Below, one piece after another: positions 40,285 to 48,552 of a DNA stretch of 64,000 bases. The translations under genes and the position numbers were made by a program. How positions within the stretch are numbered: position 1 is the first letter of the stretch; each line of letters begins with the position of its first letter. The stretch is from Rhodocyclaceae bacterium (GTDB taxonomy: Bacteria; Pseudomonadota; Gammaproteobacteria; Burkholderiales; Ga0077523). The notes under the pieces are model-generated. The model was not told the DNA's origin. It worked only from the letters and a program-made list of their open reading frames with translations, and ran no database searches. The stretch spans positions 62,001 through 126,000 of the forward strand of contig JADCHQ010000011.1 of assembly GCA_020248405.1 (NCBI GenBank), written 5' to 3'.

Positions 40285-40487
40285 GCGGCCAGGAAACCCG
40301 TCTTGGCCATCAAAATCAGATGGTTGCGGTCATCGCGCCCCGGGTCCGGCCATACTGCTGTCCGGCAAAAGGCGGTGCCTCACGCGTACCGGGCGGCAAG
40401 GACTTGCCGCCCCACCGGTCTGAGCAGAGGCAAAGAACATCCCGTGGACCACGGGCAGGCGCAGCGCCACCGGCGCCCCGGTACCAA

Positions 40488-42236
40488 CTACGGGTTGGGC
40501 GCAGCCACCACGCGATTCTTGCCCTGTAGCTTTGCCTGATACATGGCCGTGTCGGCACGCTGCACCAAGGCGTTTGCATCCTCACCATCCACAAACTGGG
40601 CCACCCCTGCGCTGAAGGTGACAATCAGCCGCCCCTGCCCGTATGTCAGCTGCTTGCTGGCAAGTTGCTGCTGCAGGCGCTCCGCCAAGGCCTTGCCTTC
40701 ACCGAGCGTGGCCTCGGGAAGAATGATGAGAAACTCCTCGCCGCCAAAGCGCGCAATCGAGTCGGTGAGTCGCACCGTCTGTTTCATGACATCGGCCACG
40801 TGGATGAGGGCCGCATCTCCAGCAGCGTGACCGAGGGTGTCATTTAGCTTCTTGAAGTTGTCCAGATCCAGCACGATCAGCGACAGTGGTTTGCCGCTCC
40901 GCCGCACGCGAGCCATCTCGCGCGACAGCGCCTGGGCCATTCCGCGGCGATTCAAAGTCGCAGTGAGTTGATCCTCCAGAACCTGCTCGCTGACCCTGGC
41001 GAGTTCCGCTTCGAGGGAGTGCAGACGCCTCTCGGCCGCCTCGGCCTGTTGGCGAGCCTCCACGAGCTCATCGCGAGACCGCAGCATGTCGAGCTGCATG
41101 CTGCGCGTGTCGGCGGTGATCTCGTCGAGCAGACCACGCAAGGAATCGATGTTGTCGGTACTCTGAATACGGTCGGCAAAGCTGCGAATCTTCGAGTAGT
41201 ACTCGCCGGTGTTGGCGGCTGCCTCGCCGAGACGCTCCACGAAGGTGGCGAGCAAGCTCTTGAGCGTGTTCTTTGCATCAACGACGCTGGCCTTGATCCG
41301 CGACTGCTTGAACAAAACCTCCTTGAAGCCGCGCTCCACATCTCGAATGGTTCGGGCGTCCACCGAGCCTTGCAGCAATGAGCGGACGGCGTCCAGCTCT
41401 TCTGCCATCCAGCGATCGTCTTCCACGAGCTCCCCGAGGCCGTCCACCAAGAGCCCGAGGAGCCGCAGCAGGTTGTCGATCACTTCCTGGTCGGACTCAA
41501 TGCCACGCTCGACTTTCACCCAAAGAAGCCGCAACTGACGGGCGAGCCGGTCGAGCCCGGCCGTGTCCACGAGCTCACGGGCACGAGCCGCCGTCAGGAT
41601 CACCTCGGCTTGCACCCTGGAGACTCGTTCGAGGCGGGGGGCCACGCCTTTTTCCAGCACCGAGCCCAGCAACTCCCCGAACTGGCGCAGCATCCCCGCG
41701 TCACCAGCGGGCGCCCGGGTCAGGTTGCTGCTTTCCGCCTCCGCGGCAGTCTCGGGAGGCCGGTCGGCCGGCAATTCCGCCCAGGATTTCGCCAGGCCCA
41801 GTAAGCGCGTGGACAGGCCCGGGTCTGATCCGGCGGACACGAGGAGGCGCTCAAGTGCCGCGCGCTTGCGGGCGGGCGATATGCCGCGGTGGGGTATCTC
41901 GACCTGCCGAAGCACTTCCCTGAACGCCGGCACGAGATCCGGCGGAGGGCGCTCACCCAGCGAGGCCCACTCGTTGAGCGCGCTGGCCACCTGCTCCCGG
42001 CTGTTTTGCTCTAGACCACGAACCAGACCGACCAAAGGCGCCACGTCTGGATGTTGAGCCAGCACTACGCGCGCCTGCGCAAGCAGAAGGCTCTGCAGAC
42101 CCGCTGCCGGCGGCGCCGTGCCCGCAATCTCGTGGAAAATGCGCTGGTAATTCTCAGGAGTGGGAGGAATGCGCCTCAGCGCGAGCACCCTCAGGGTCTC
42201 GCGGGCGAGGTCGGTGGCTCTACTGGCTTCAGCCAT
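40488..42236 (-). CDS. Diguanylate cyclase (GGDEF domain) with N-terminal helical region
   Basis: 582 aa. The C-terminal GGDEF domain (about 415-582) makes c-di-GMP from two GTP. The active site is GGEEF in ARFGGEEFLIILPEA, with DLDNFKKLNDTLGHAAGD upstream. An RxxD inhibitory site (RLTD) sits five residues before GGEEF, so product inhibition is likely. The first 400 residues are helical and charged, with no membrane segment, including an N-terminal DLARETLRVLALRRIPPTPE block shared by a group of cytoplasmic cyclases. It lies between two flagellar operons and points the same way as flgB, suggesting a role in motility control. Confidence 0.92.
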   Translation of the reverse strand: MAEASRATDLARETLRVLALRRIPPTPENYQRIFHEIAGTAPPAAGLQSLLLAQARVVLAQHPDVAPLVGLVRGLEQNSREQVASALNEWASLGERPPPDLVPAFREVLRQVEIPHRGISPARKRAALERLLVSAGSDPGLSTRLLGLAKSWAELPADRPPETAAEAESSNLTRAPAGDAGMLRQFGELLGSVLEKGVAPRLERVSRVQAEVILTAARARELVDTAGLDRLARQLRLLWVKVERGIESDQEVIDNLLRLLGLLVDGLGELVEDDRWMAEELDAVRSLLQGSVDARTIRDVERGFKEVLFKQSRIKASVVDAKNTLKSLLATFVERLGEAAANTGEYYSKIRSFADRIQSTDNIDSLRGLLDEITADTRSMQLDMLRSRDELVEARQQAEAAERRLHSLEAELARVSEQVLEDQLTATLNRRGMAQALSREMARVRRSGKPLSLIVLDLDNFKKLNDTLGHAAGDAALIHVADVMKQTVRLTDSIARFGGEEFLIILPEATLGEGKALAERLQQQLASKQLTYGQGRLIVTFSAGVAQFVDGEDANALVQRADTAMYQAKLQGKNRVVAAPNP

Positions 42237-42269
42237 GCACGCTGGATTGCGAAGACATCAATGACGACA

Positions 42270-42285
42270 AGGCATGGGCCTTGCT
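42270..42285 (+). promoter_or_regulatory. Candidate sigma-54 promoter of flgA
   Basis: AGGCATGGGCCTTGCT: GG (42271-42272), 10 nt, GC (42283-42284), with the -12 box TTGCT intact and the -24 box one to two bases off TGGCACG. It ends 56 bp before the flgA ATG in the flgA/diguanylate cyclase divergent region. Confidence 0.6.
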
Positions 42286-42341
42286 TCAGCCCAGGATTCC
42301 AGAACAACAGCGGCACCGCCGCATCTACTTAGCATAAGCAC

Positions 42342-43043
42342 ATGCAACGTATCCCGCCACTCGCGATTGTTGTGTTCCTTGCCGGTCTGACAACCTATTG
42401 CGAATCCCTGCGGGCCGGGCAAGGGCACGACCTCGATCGGGTTCGCGAAACCGCCGTGCAGTTCGCGCGCCAGCAACTCGCCGGCCAGCCGGGAGACATA
42501 CAGTTGGAAGGGGCGGCCGTGGACGCCCGGCTGCAACTGACCCCCTGCGCCGAGCTGGAAGTCTACCTCCCTCCCGGTACCCGCCTGTGGGGCCGTTCCC
42601 ATGTAGCGGTGCGTTGTTTGAGACCCGAGCGCTGGTCGCTCGTGGTGCCGATCACGGTACGGATCATGGGGGACGCAGTGTTTACTGCCCGCCCACTGGC
42701 ACGAGGACAGCCGGTGGAGGCAGCCGATCTGGATATCCGCCGCGTGGACCTCACCGCGCTGCCCGCAGGGGTGTTGACACACGCAACGCAGGCGCTCCAA
42801 CGCGTTCCGGTCGTATCTCTTCAAGCCGGTTTGGCCCTGCGGGCAGACATGCTGCGAGGCGCGGTCGTTGTCAGCACCGGCCAAGTTGTGAAGATCTTGG
42901 CGGTAGGGGAAGGATTCACAGTGACGTCTGAAGGCAGCGCTTTGGGCAACGGCGCTGTGGGAGATGTCTTGCCGGTGCGGTCCGCCTCAGGCAGAGTACT
43001 GAAAACGGTCGTCACCAGCCCTGGCGTCGTCGAAGTTCGATGA
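42342..43043 (+). CDS. flgA: Flagellar basal-body P-ring formation chaperone
   Basis: 233 aa. Periplasmic chaperone for FlgI. N-terminal signal peptide (IVVFLAGLTTYCESLRA). The SAF domain contains ARPLARGQPVEAADLDIRRV and LRADMLRGAVVVSTGQ, and the C-terminal SGRVLKTVVTSPGVVEV is typical. It lies upstream of flgM and flgN, the usual flgAMN order. Confidence 0.94.
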   Translation: MQRIPPLAIVVFLAGLTTYCESLRAGQGHDLDRVRETAVQFARQQLAGQPGDIQLEGAAVDARLQLTPCAELEVYLPPGTRLWGRSHVAVRCLRPERWSLVVPITVRIMGDAVFTARPLARGQPVEAADLDIRRVDLTALPAGVLTHATQALQRVPVVSLQAGLALRADMLRGAVVVSTGQVVKILAVGEGFTVTSEGSALGNGAVGDVLPVRSASGRVLKTVVTSPGVVEVR

Positions 43044-43103
43044 TGGTAGCCGCCATTTTTCAACTCATTGTTCTAAAAAAATCTTTTTTTCCGTACTGGC
43101 GCC

Positions 43104-43130
43104 TCAAGAATTACCGCCGGTGACCGATAA
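43104..43130 (+). promoter_or_regulatory. Candidate sigma-28 (FliA) promoter of flgM
   Basis: TCAA (43104-43107), 15 nt, ACCGATAA (43123-43130) against the FliA consensus TAAA, 15 nt, GCCGATAA: two mismatches and exact spacing. It lies 51 bp before the flgM GTG. Confidence 0.7.
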
Positions 43131-43181
43131 TGGGTTCGACGGGGGTGGCGCTATGCCCCAATACTTGCAGCGAGGTTCGTC

Positions 43182-43493
43182 GTGAAAGTCAACAACAACG
43201 GTTCACTTGGGCGTCCGGGCGGGATCGGGGCTCCTCAGGATGTGGCGGGGGCACGCCCAGCGCAACCTGCCCAGACTCGCGCAGGCTCCGGCGACCGGGT
43301 GGACATCACGTCCCTGTCTTCGCAGTTGCAATCCCTGGAGAGTCGCATTGCCGATGTCAGTGTGGTGGATACCGCCAAGGTGGAATCCATCAAGCAGGCG
43401 ATCACCGAGGGACGCTTCGAGGTCAACTCGGAGGTGGTTGCCGACCGGCTCATTTCCTCCGTGCGTGAATACCTCCTCAACCAGAGGTCTTGA
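43182..43493 (+). CDS. flgM: Anti-sigma-28 factor FlgM
   Basis: 103 aa, GTG start. FlgM holds FliA inactive until the hook is complete, then is exported. The C-terminal FliA-binding helices are recognisable: VVDTAKVESIKQAITEGRFE and VADRLISSVREYLL. The N-terminal half is disordered and Gly/Pro-rich. It has its own candidate FliA promoter, giving the usual feedback loop with fliA at 45738-46466. Confidence 0.95.
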   Translation: MKVNNNGSLGRPGGIGAPQDVAGARPAQPAQTRAGSGDRVDITSLSSQLQSLESRIADVSVVDTAKVESIKQAITEGRFEVNSEVVADRLISSVREYLLNQRS

Positions 43494-43562
43494 TGACGGC
43501 ATTGTCCAGTGCTTTCCCGCAAAGGAAACGCACCTATTAGCCGCCCCGATTCGCCAGAGGAC

Positions 43563-44072
43563 ATGATCGAGGTGGCCTACTCCCCCAAGCCTGTCGGTGC
43601 CACTTTTGCCGACGACATCGCGGACGAAGTTGCCGCTTTCGAAGCGTTTTCGACGCTGTTGGATACGGAGCACGCGGCGTTGCTCGCAGGCGACCTCGAT
43701 GCGGTTGTGCGGGTGGCGGCCACTAAGGCGGAGCGGGTGATGCAACTGTCGGGCCTGGCGGAGAGACGCCTCGCTGCATTGCGAACCGCAGGATTTGCCG
43801 GTAACCGCAAAGGGATGGCCGAATGGCTTCTTTTGGCTTCCGGGCCCCGACAGGGCGAGTTGTCCGATCTGTGGAACCGTCTGCTCGAGGCAGCCGCCCG
43901 CGCCCAGGCGCTCAATGATCGTAACGGTGCGCTCATCCAGGCACGCATGGCCTTCAATCAGGCGGCCCTCGCGGCACTGCGGAGCTCGAATCGCTTCGCC
44001 GACGTCGCCTACGGGCCAGACGGTACCACTCGCTTGTCGGGCGTCGCCGGGCGAGACCTGGGTGAGGCTTGA
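43563..44072 (+). CDS. flgN: Flagellar chaperone FlgN
   Basis: 169 aa from ATG 43563; a GTG at 43509 would add 18 residues and neither has a well-spaced ribosome binding site. All-helical protein with FlgN features: EVAAFEAFSTLLDTEHAALL, VAATKAERVMQLSGLAERR, and the C-terminal stretch ALRSSNRFADVAYGPDGTTR, which resembles the FlgK/FlgL-binding tail. Position after flgM supports the call. Convergent with motD. Confidence 0.88.
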   Translation: MIEVAYSPKPVGATFADDIADEVAAFEAFSTLLDTEHAALLAGDLDAVVRVAATKAERVMQLSGLAERRLAALRTAGFAGNRKGMAEWLLLASGPRQGELSDLWNRLLEAAARAQALNDRNGALIQARMAFNQAALAALRSSNRFADVAYGPDGTTRLSGVAGRDLGEA

Positions 44073-44091
44073 GCCCTCGCGGCGAGACCCC

Positions 44092-44850
44092 TCAGCGCGG
44101 GATGTTTCTTATTGCCTCGCCCGGACGCACCACCATTACGGTAACGCGCCGATTGCGTGCCCGGCCCTCGGCGGTTGTGTTGTCTTCAACACTTCGGAAC
44201 TCCCCGTAGCCCACGGCAGAAAGACGTGTTGGCGCGAGGCCCAGCTCGGAGAACAGCCTAACCACCCGACTGGCGCGTGCAGCGGACAGTTCCCAGTTTG
44301 ACGGATACAGTGAGTTGGCGATCGGGCTGTCATCCGTATGCCCTTCGACTTCCACCGCGTTCGGCAACGCCGAGAGCACCCGCGCCACCGAGCCCAGGGC
44401 CTGCTGGGCGTTGCTGGAAAGTTCAGCCCGTCCAGGGGCAAACAGCAGGCTCGCGTTGATATCCACGGCGATGCCGCGGGAAGTCTCGCTGACGCGCACC
44501 TGCCCTTGCTGCACCAGGGCTATGAGGGCGTCGTTCATGTCCCGTGCAATGGCCTTGAGCCGCGCTTCGCTCCGACGGCGACTAAATTCGTCGTGGCTTG
44601 GCACGGGCAGCGCGATGATCGCGTCGCCGCGCACATTGCCCAAGGGCGAGCGCCCGTCCCGAAAAGCATTGAGCAGCGCGTCGGACAGGACGCGGTACTT
44701 GCCTTCGTTCACCTGTGAGATGGCATAGAGCACGACGAAAAAAGCGAACATCAGCGTGATGAAGTCCGCGTAACTCACCAGCCACCGGTCCAGATGTTGA
44801 GGCTCCTCGTCGCGGTGGCGAGTCCGTTGTCTCGATGCCTTGGCGCTCAT
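44092..44850 (-). CDS. motD: Flagellar motor stator protein MotD (MotB-like)
   Basis: 252 aa. Stator subunit that couples ion flow to rotation and anchors to peptidoglycan. One transmembrane helix holds the ion-binding Asp29 (VSYADFITLMFAFFVVLYAI); the OmpA-like domain contains VEVEGHTDDSPI and the Arg-rich GRARNRRVTVMV. It overlaps motC by 4 bp (ATGA). It belongs to the second stator type (MotCD) known from Pseudomonas and related bacteria. Confidence 0.94.
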   Translation of the reverse strand: MSAKASRQRTRHRDEEPQHLDRWLVSYADFITLMFAFFVVLYAISQVNEGKYRVLSDALLNAFRDGRSPLGNVRGDAIIALPVPSHDEFSRRRSEARLKAIARDMNDALIALVQQGQVRVSETSRGIAVDINASLLFAPGRAELSSNAQQALGSVARVLSALPNAVEVEGHTDDSPIANSLYPSNWELSAARASRVVRLFSELGLAPTRLSAVGYGEFRSVEDNTTAEGRARNRRVTVMVVRPGEAIRNIPR

Positions 44851-45599
44851 GTGTCGCCCTCCGCGAGATAACCTTCAAGCTTGCCCTCGATAACCCGCGG
44901 ATTCGTACCCACGGCGATGGCCGCGAGGCCGTCGATCACCATCTCGCGCCGCTTGACCTCACGGCCGACATGGGCGCGCAGTTTCCCAGACAAGGGAAGG
45001 TACACCAGGTTTGCCGAGCCGATCCCGTAGATGGTTGCCACGAACGCAACCGCGATGCCGGCACCCAGCTGGTTCGGATCAGCGAGATTCTCCATCACAT
45101 GGATCAGGCCCATCACTGCCCCGAGAATACCGACGGTAGGCGCATACCCGCCGGCCGCCTCCCAAACCCTGGCTCCCGCTCGATGGGACTCTTCCCAGGT
45201 CTCCACCTCCCGCTCCAGGATCTCACGTAGGACTTCCGGATCGGCACCATCCACGAGCAAGCGCAGCCCCTTGCCCTCGAAGGCGTCAGTTACGGTTTCG
45301 GCATGGCCTTCCAGGGCCAACAGCCCCCCGCGCCGCGCGGCATTACTCCACTGTGCGATCCGCCCGATGAGCAAACCATACGCCACCACCGGGGGACGGA
45401 ATGCCCATCCCGCCATGCGCAGTCCCAGCGTGAAGGTAGGTAGAGGAACCTGCAACATCACCGCACCCAGGGTGCCGCCCACGACAATGAAAAAGGCCGT
45501 CGCCTGAAGAAGCGCCCCGATATGACCGCCCTCCAGCCATTGGCCTCCGAGGATGGCGGCGGCGGCGATCAACAGACCGAGCAGGCTGAGGAAATCCAT
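44847..45599 (-). CDS. motC: Flagellar motor stator protein MotC (MotA-like)
   Basis: 250 aa. Four-helix stator subunit. ATG 45599 gives MDFLSLLGLLIAAAAILGGQ; YAPTVGILGAVMGLIHVMEN and YGIGSANLVYLPLSGKL are the conserved transmembrane 3/4 segments. The cytoplasmic loop is charged. It precedes motD with a 4-bp overlap and has a candidate FliA promoter upstream. Confidence 0.95.
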   Translation of the reverse strand: MDFLSLLGLLIAAAAILGGQWLEGGHIGALLQATAFFIVVGGTLGAVMLQVPLPTFTLGLRMAGWAFRPPVVAYGLLIGRIAQWSNAARRGGLLALEGHAETVTDAFEGKGLRLLVDGADPEVLREILEREVETWEESHRAGARVWEAAGGYAPTVGILGAVMGLIHVMENLADPNQLGAGIAVAFVATIYGIGSANLVYLPLSGKLRAHVGREVKRREMVIDGLAAIAVGTNPRVIEGKLEGYLAEGDT

Positions 45600-45658
45600 G
45601 GTGAGCAAGAAGGCGGGATAGTGCAACGACGCACCCCACAACCGAGGCGATCGATCCG

Positions 45659-45685
45659 GTTACGGCGCCCTGGAAGCAAACTTGA
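45659..45685 (-). promoter_or_regulatory. Candidate sigma-28 (FliA) promoter of motCD
   Basis: The minus strand reads TCAA (45685-45682), 15 nt, GCCGTAAC (45666-45659). The GCCG core and spacing are exact, and the rest of the -10 box is weaker. It lies 59 bp before the motC ATG. Confidence 0.5.
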
Positions 45686-45737
45686 GGAAACGCTGCCCTT
45701 CGCCAGTTGGCCCAGGCAGCAGCTTCAGCCCCGCCCC

Positions 45738-46466
45738 TCAGCCAGGCTGGGTCCAGGTTCTCATTCGCGCTCGCAGGCGCGCCACAGCCTGGGAATGAAG
45801 CTGGCACACACGCGATTCGGTGACGCCGAGCACTTCACCGATCTCCTTGAGGTTCATCTCCTGCTCGTAATAGAGCCCCATGACCAGTTTTTCGCGTTCT
45901 GGCAAGGCGCTGATGGCCTGGATGAGATGACGGCGAAAGCCTTCGTCCTCAAGCACCTCCAGCGGACCACGTTGGCCATCCGCCACGAAGGAGTCGAAGA
46001 AATCCCCATCGTCGCCGTCCTGGAAATCCTCGAAGTGCAACAACTGGTAACCGCGCGCATCGAGAAGCATCTGCTGATAGTCCTCGATGGGGACTTCGAG
46101 CTTGTTGGCGAGTTCGGCCTCTCTCGGCGCCCGACCCAGCTCTTGCTCGAGTCGCGCAACCGTCTGCTCGATCTTGCGAAGGTTCTTGCGCACGTTGCGG
46201 GGCAGCCAATCGGCTTGGCGAAGCTCGTCGAGAATCGAGCCGCGAATGCGCTGGATCGCATAGGTTTCGAACTGTGCGCCCTGGGTGTCATCGAAATTCT
46301 TGGCCGCATCAAGCAGGCCCATCAGCCCCGCCTGGATGAGATCGTCGGCCTCCACGCTGGCCGGCAGTTTCGCCATGAAGTGGTAGGCAATGCGCTTAAC
46401 GAGGGGGGCCAGTTCGTTGACGATGGCATCCACGTCGCGATTGGCAAGAGAGGTGGCGTTGACCAT
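45738..46466 (-). CDS. fliA: RNA polymerase sigma factor FliA (sigma-28)
   Basis: 242 aa. Directs transcription of late flagellar genes. Region 2 is YHFMAKLPASVEADDLIQAG and FETYAIQRIRGSILDELR, region 3 follows, and region 4 has EIGEVLGVTESRVCQLHSQA. Length is standard. It is 12 bp downstream of flhG and 138 bp upstream of motC. Confidence 0.97.
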   Translation of the reverse strand: MVNATSLANRDVDAIVNELAPLVKRIAYHFMAKLPASVEADDLIQAGLMGLLDAAKNFDDTQGAQFETYAIQRIRGSILDELRQADWLPRNVRKNLRKIEQTVARLEQELGRAPREAELANKLEVPIEDYQQMLLDARGYQLLHFEDFQDGDDGDFFDSFVADGQRGPLEVLEDEGFRRHLIQAISALPEREKLVMGLYYEQEMNLKEIGEVLGVTESRVCQLHSQAVARLRARMRTWTQPG

Positions 46467-46478
46467 GGAAAGCAGACC

Positions 46479-47360
46479 TCAGTGATCCCCGTCGAGCGCA
46501 GCGATCCGGCTGGCGCGCACCAGACGCTGCACGAAACCGCCCAACCCGTGTTCCCCGGCAAAGGGCCAGGCCGATACCGTCTCAGCCACGTCTCTGAACG
46601 CCTGGGCGGCGCCAGAGTCGGGGAAGGCCCCTATGACGGGCTGATGCAACCGCTCCGCCTTGCGCATCGACTCGTCATCGGGAATCCACCCCAACCAGCG
46701 CAATTCGAGTCCAAGATAACGGGATGCGGTATCGCGCAGGTTTCCAAACACCACCTCGGCACGTTCACGCTCGCGCACCCGGCAAACCAGTACGTGGCAA
46801 CGGCGGCGAGCGAAATCCCATGCGAGGCGCTTCATGAGCGCGTAGGCCTCCGTGATGGCATCGGTTGCACCGCCGCAAACCACAACCACAACCTCCCCGG
46901 CTGCCAGGACGGACCGCGGCAAGACGTCGTCGCCCAAGGCGGCGGCGTCGGCGATAAGCATGTCGGGGGCCGGATCAAGCGCCGAGAAAGCGCGGATCAA
47001 TCCCTGCTCTTCCTCGAAGCTCATGTGCGCGAGACGCGCGACGCCGCGCCCCGCCGCCAGAAAGCGCACCCCCTCGGGCCCGTCCACGACCACCTCGGCC
47101 AGCGGGTGCTCCCGCGCCATGACGGCAGTCAGATCGTGCCCCGGACGCAATCCGAATCGAGCCGCCATGCTTGGTTCGCCGCCTTCGTCGAAAACAAAGA
47201 CACGACTGCCCCGCCGCGCGAGGGCAAAGGCTGCATTGGCAGTAATGCCGGCGCCCGCGCCGGATTTGCCGCAGGCTGCAAAGGCGACGCTTCGCACTGC
47301 AGCACCGGCTCCAAGCAGGCGCCGCAAGCCGGTCGCTTGGTCAAGGAGCACTTCACTCAC
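46479..47360 (-). CDS. flhG: FlhG/FleN-type MinD-like protein with degenerate P-loop
   Basis: 293 aa. FlhG sets flagellar number, working with FlhF and, in sigma-54 systems, restraining the FleQ activator. The N-terminus DQATGLRRLLGA matches the FlhG activation helix. The deviant Walker A (KGGVGKT in active homologues) reads KSGAGAG at 32-38: signature Lys32 is kept, but the P-loop lysine is Ala37. The switch regions are also altered (VFVFDEGGEPS, MLIADAAAL). ATP binding is therefore doubtful. It overlaps flhF by 4 bp and is followed by fliA. Confidence 0.88.
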   Translation of the reverse strand: MSEVLLDQATGLRRLLGAGAAVRSVAFAACGKSGAGAGITANAAFALARRGSRVFVFDEGGEPSMAARFGLRPGHDLTAVMAREHPLAEVVVDGPEGVRFLAAGRGVARLAHMSFEEEQGLIRAFSALDPAPDMLIADAAALGDDVLPRSVLAAGEVVVVVCGGATDAITEAYALMKRLAWDFARRRCHVLVCRVRERERAEVVFGNLRDTASRYLGLELRWLGWIPDDESMRKAERLHQPVIGAFPDSGAAQAFRDVAETVSAWPFAGEHGLGGFVQRLVRASRIAALDGDH

Positions 47361-48517
47361 GGATAAACCCCCGTGCGGGGGCCTGCAGCGACGCGAGCGG
47401 CCGCCAGAGGCACATCCTCTGGTGCAAGGCGGAAAGAACCGTCTGGCACCTCGCCGCGAAAGGCGCGCTCAACCAAATATAGCGGGTTGGCCAGGTGCAG
47501 GTCTTCCGGCACGCGTTGCCCGTTGGTCACGTAATGCAGCGGCAGGGCTGCACGGGCAAGCACGTCGAGTACGCCGCCGAGCGTCAAGGCCTCGTCGACC
47601 TTGGTCAGGACGCACCCTGCCAGGCCATCGGCGCGATAGCGTTGCAAGGTATCTTCGAGCGCCTCGCCTTGGGCCACCGCGGAAAGCAACAACAACCGCT
47701 TCACAGGCTTGCCATGACCTGAAAGCAACGCTGCCTGCTCAGCCAGGCGACGGTCCCGCTGGCTCATGCCCACGGTATCGATGAGAACGAGGTGGCGGCC
47801 ATGCAATTCGGCTAGAGCGGCCGCCAGATCGCTCTGATCGCGCGCCACCAGCACGGGAACACCGAGGATCTTGCCGTAGATTCGAAGCTGATCCACCGCA
47901 CCAATGCGGTAGCTGTCGGTGGTCACCAATGCCACCCTAGACGCGCCATGCTGCAGCGTGCAACTGGCGGCGAGCTTGGCGACAGTGGTGGTTTTGCCGA
48001 CTCCCGTGGGACCCACCAGCGCGAACACCCCGCCGCGGGACACCAGATCTTCCCCTGCCCGCACGGCATTCAGGTTGGCTGCAAGAACTGCCTTGACCCA
48101 ACGCATCACCTGCGCGCCGCGCAGATCGGCGGGAAGGCGTGAGGCGAGCGCCCTCGCGAACCGCGCACCGAATCCGCGCCCCAGCAAGACGCGCATCAGC
48201 TCTGCCTGCGCAGGGGAGTTCTGAGTGAGCTCTTTCCACGCAAAGCCGGCCAGTTGGGACTCCACCATGCCGCGCAGATGCCGGACTTCCGACAGAATGT
48301 CCCGAGTAGTGCTTCCATCGAAGGCCGAAGACGAATTGGCCGTCGCAGGAACCCCCGTCGCGACAGCCGAATTCAGATCGCTCTCAGCCACTGCCATGAT
48401 TTCCACGCCGCCTGGAACCTGACGGTTGGAAAGAATCAACGCATCCGTACCAAGGCCTTCACGAACCAGCCGAAGCGCCTCGCGGGTGCCAGGGGCGAAG
48501 AACTTCCGCACCACCAT
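47357..48517 (-). CDS. flhF: Flagellar biosynthesis GTPase FlhF
   Basis: 386 aa. SRP-type GTPase that places the flagellum, often at the pole. The N-terminal B domain MVVRKFFAPGTREALRLVRE is followed by a helical N region and the G domain: GPTGVGKTTTVAKLAA, DSYRIGAVDQLRIYGKILGV, LIDTVGMSQRD and LTKVDEAL. All GTPase motifs look intact, in contrast to the adjoining FlhG. Confidence 0.96.
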   Translation of the reverse strand: MVVRKFFAPGTREALRLVREGLGTDALILSNRQVPGGVEIMAVAESDLNSAVATGVPATANSSSAFDGSTTRDILSEVRHLRGMVESQLAGFAWKELTQNSPAQAELMRVLLGRGFGARFARALASRLPADLRGAQVMRWVKAVLAANLNAVRAGEDLVSRGGVFALVGPTGVGKTTTVAKLAASCTLQHGASRVALVTTDSYRIGAVDQLRIYGKILGVPVLVARDQSDLAAALAELHGRHLVLIDTVGMSQRDRRLAEQAALLSGHGKPVKRLLLLSAVAQGEALEDTLQRYRADGLAGCVLTKVDEALTLGGVLDVLARAALPLHYVTNGQRVPEDLHLANPLYLVERAFRGEVPDGSFRLAPEDVPLAAARVAAGPRTGVYP

Positions 48518-48552
48518 TGCCGCTCAGCCTCGCGACCGATGCAGCCTGGCCA

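Noticed and set aside
45522..47366. A 614-codon plus-strand frame across fliA and flhG
   Set aside because: Antisense to two clearly identified flagellar genes.
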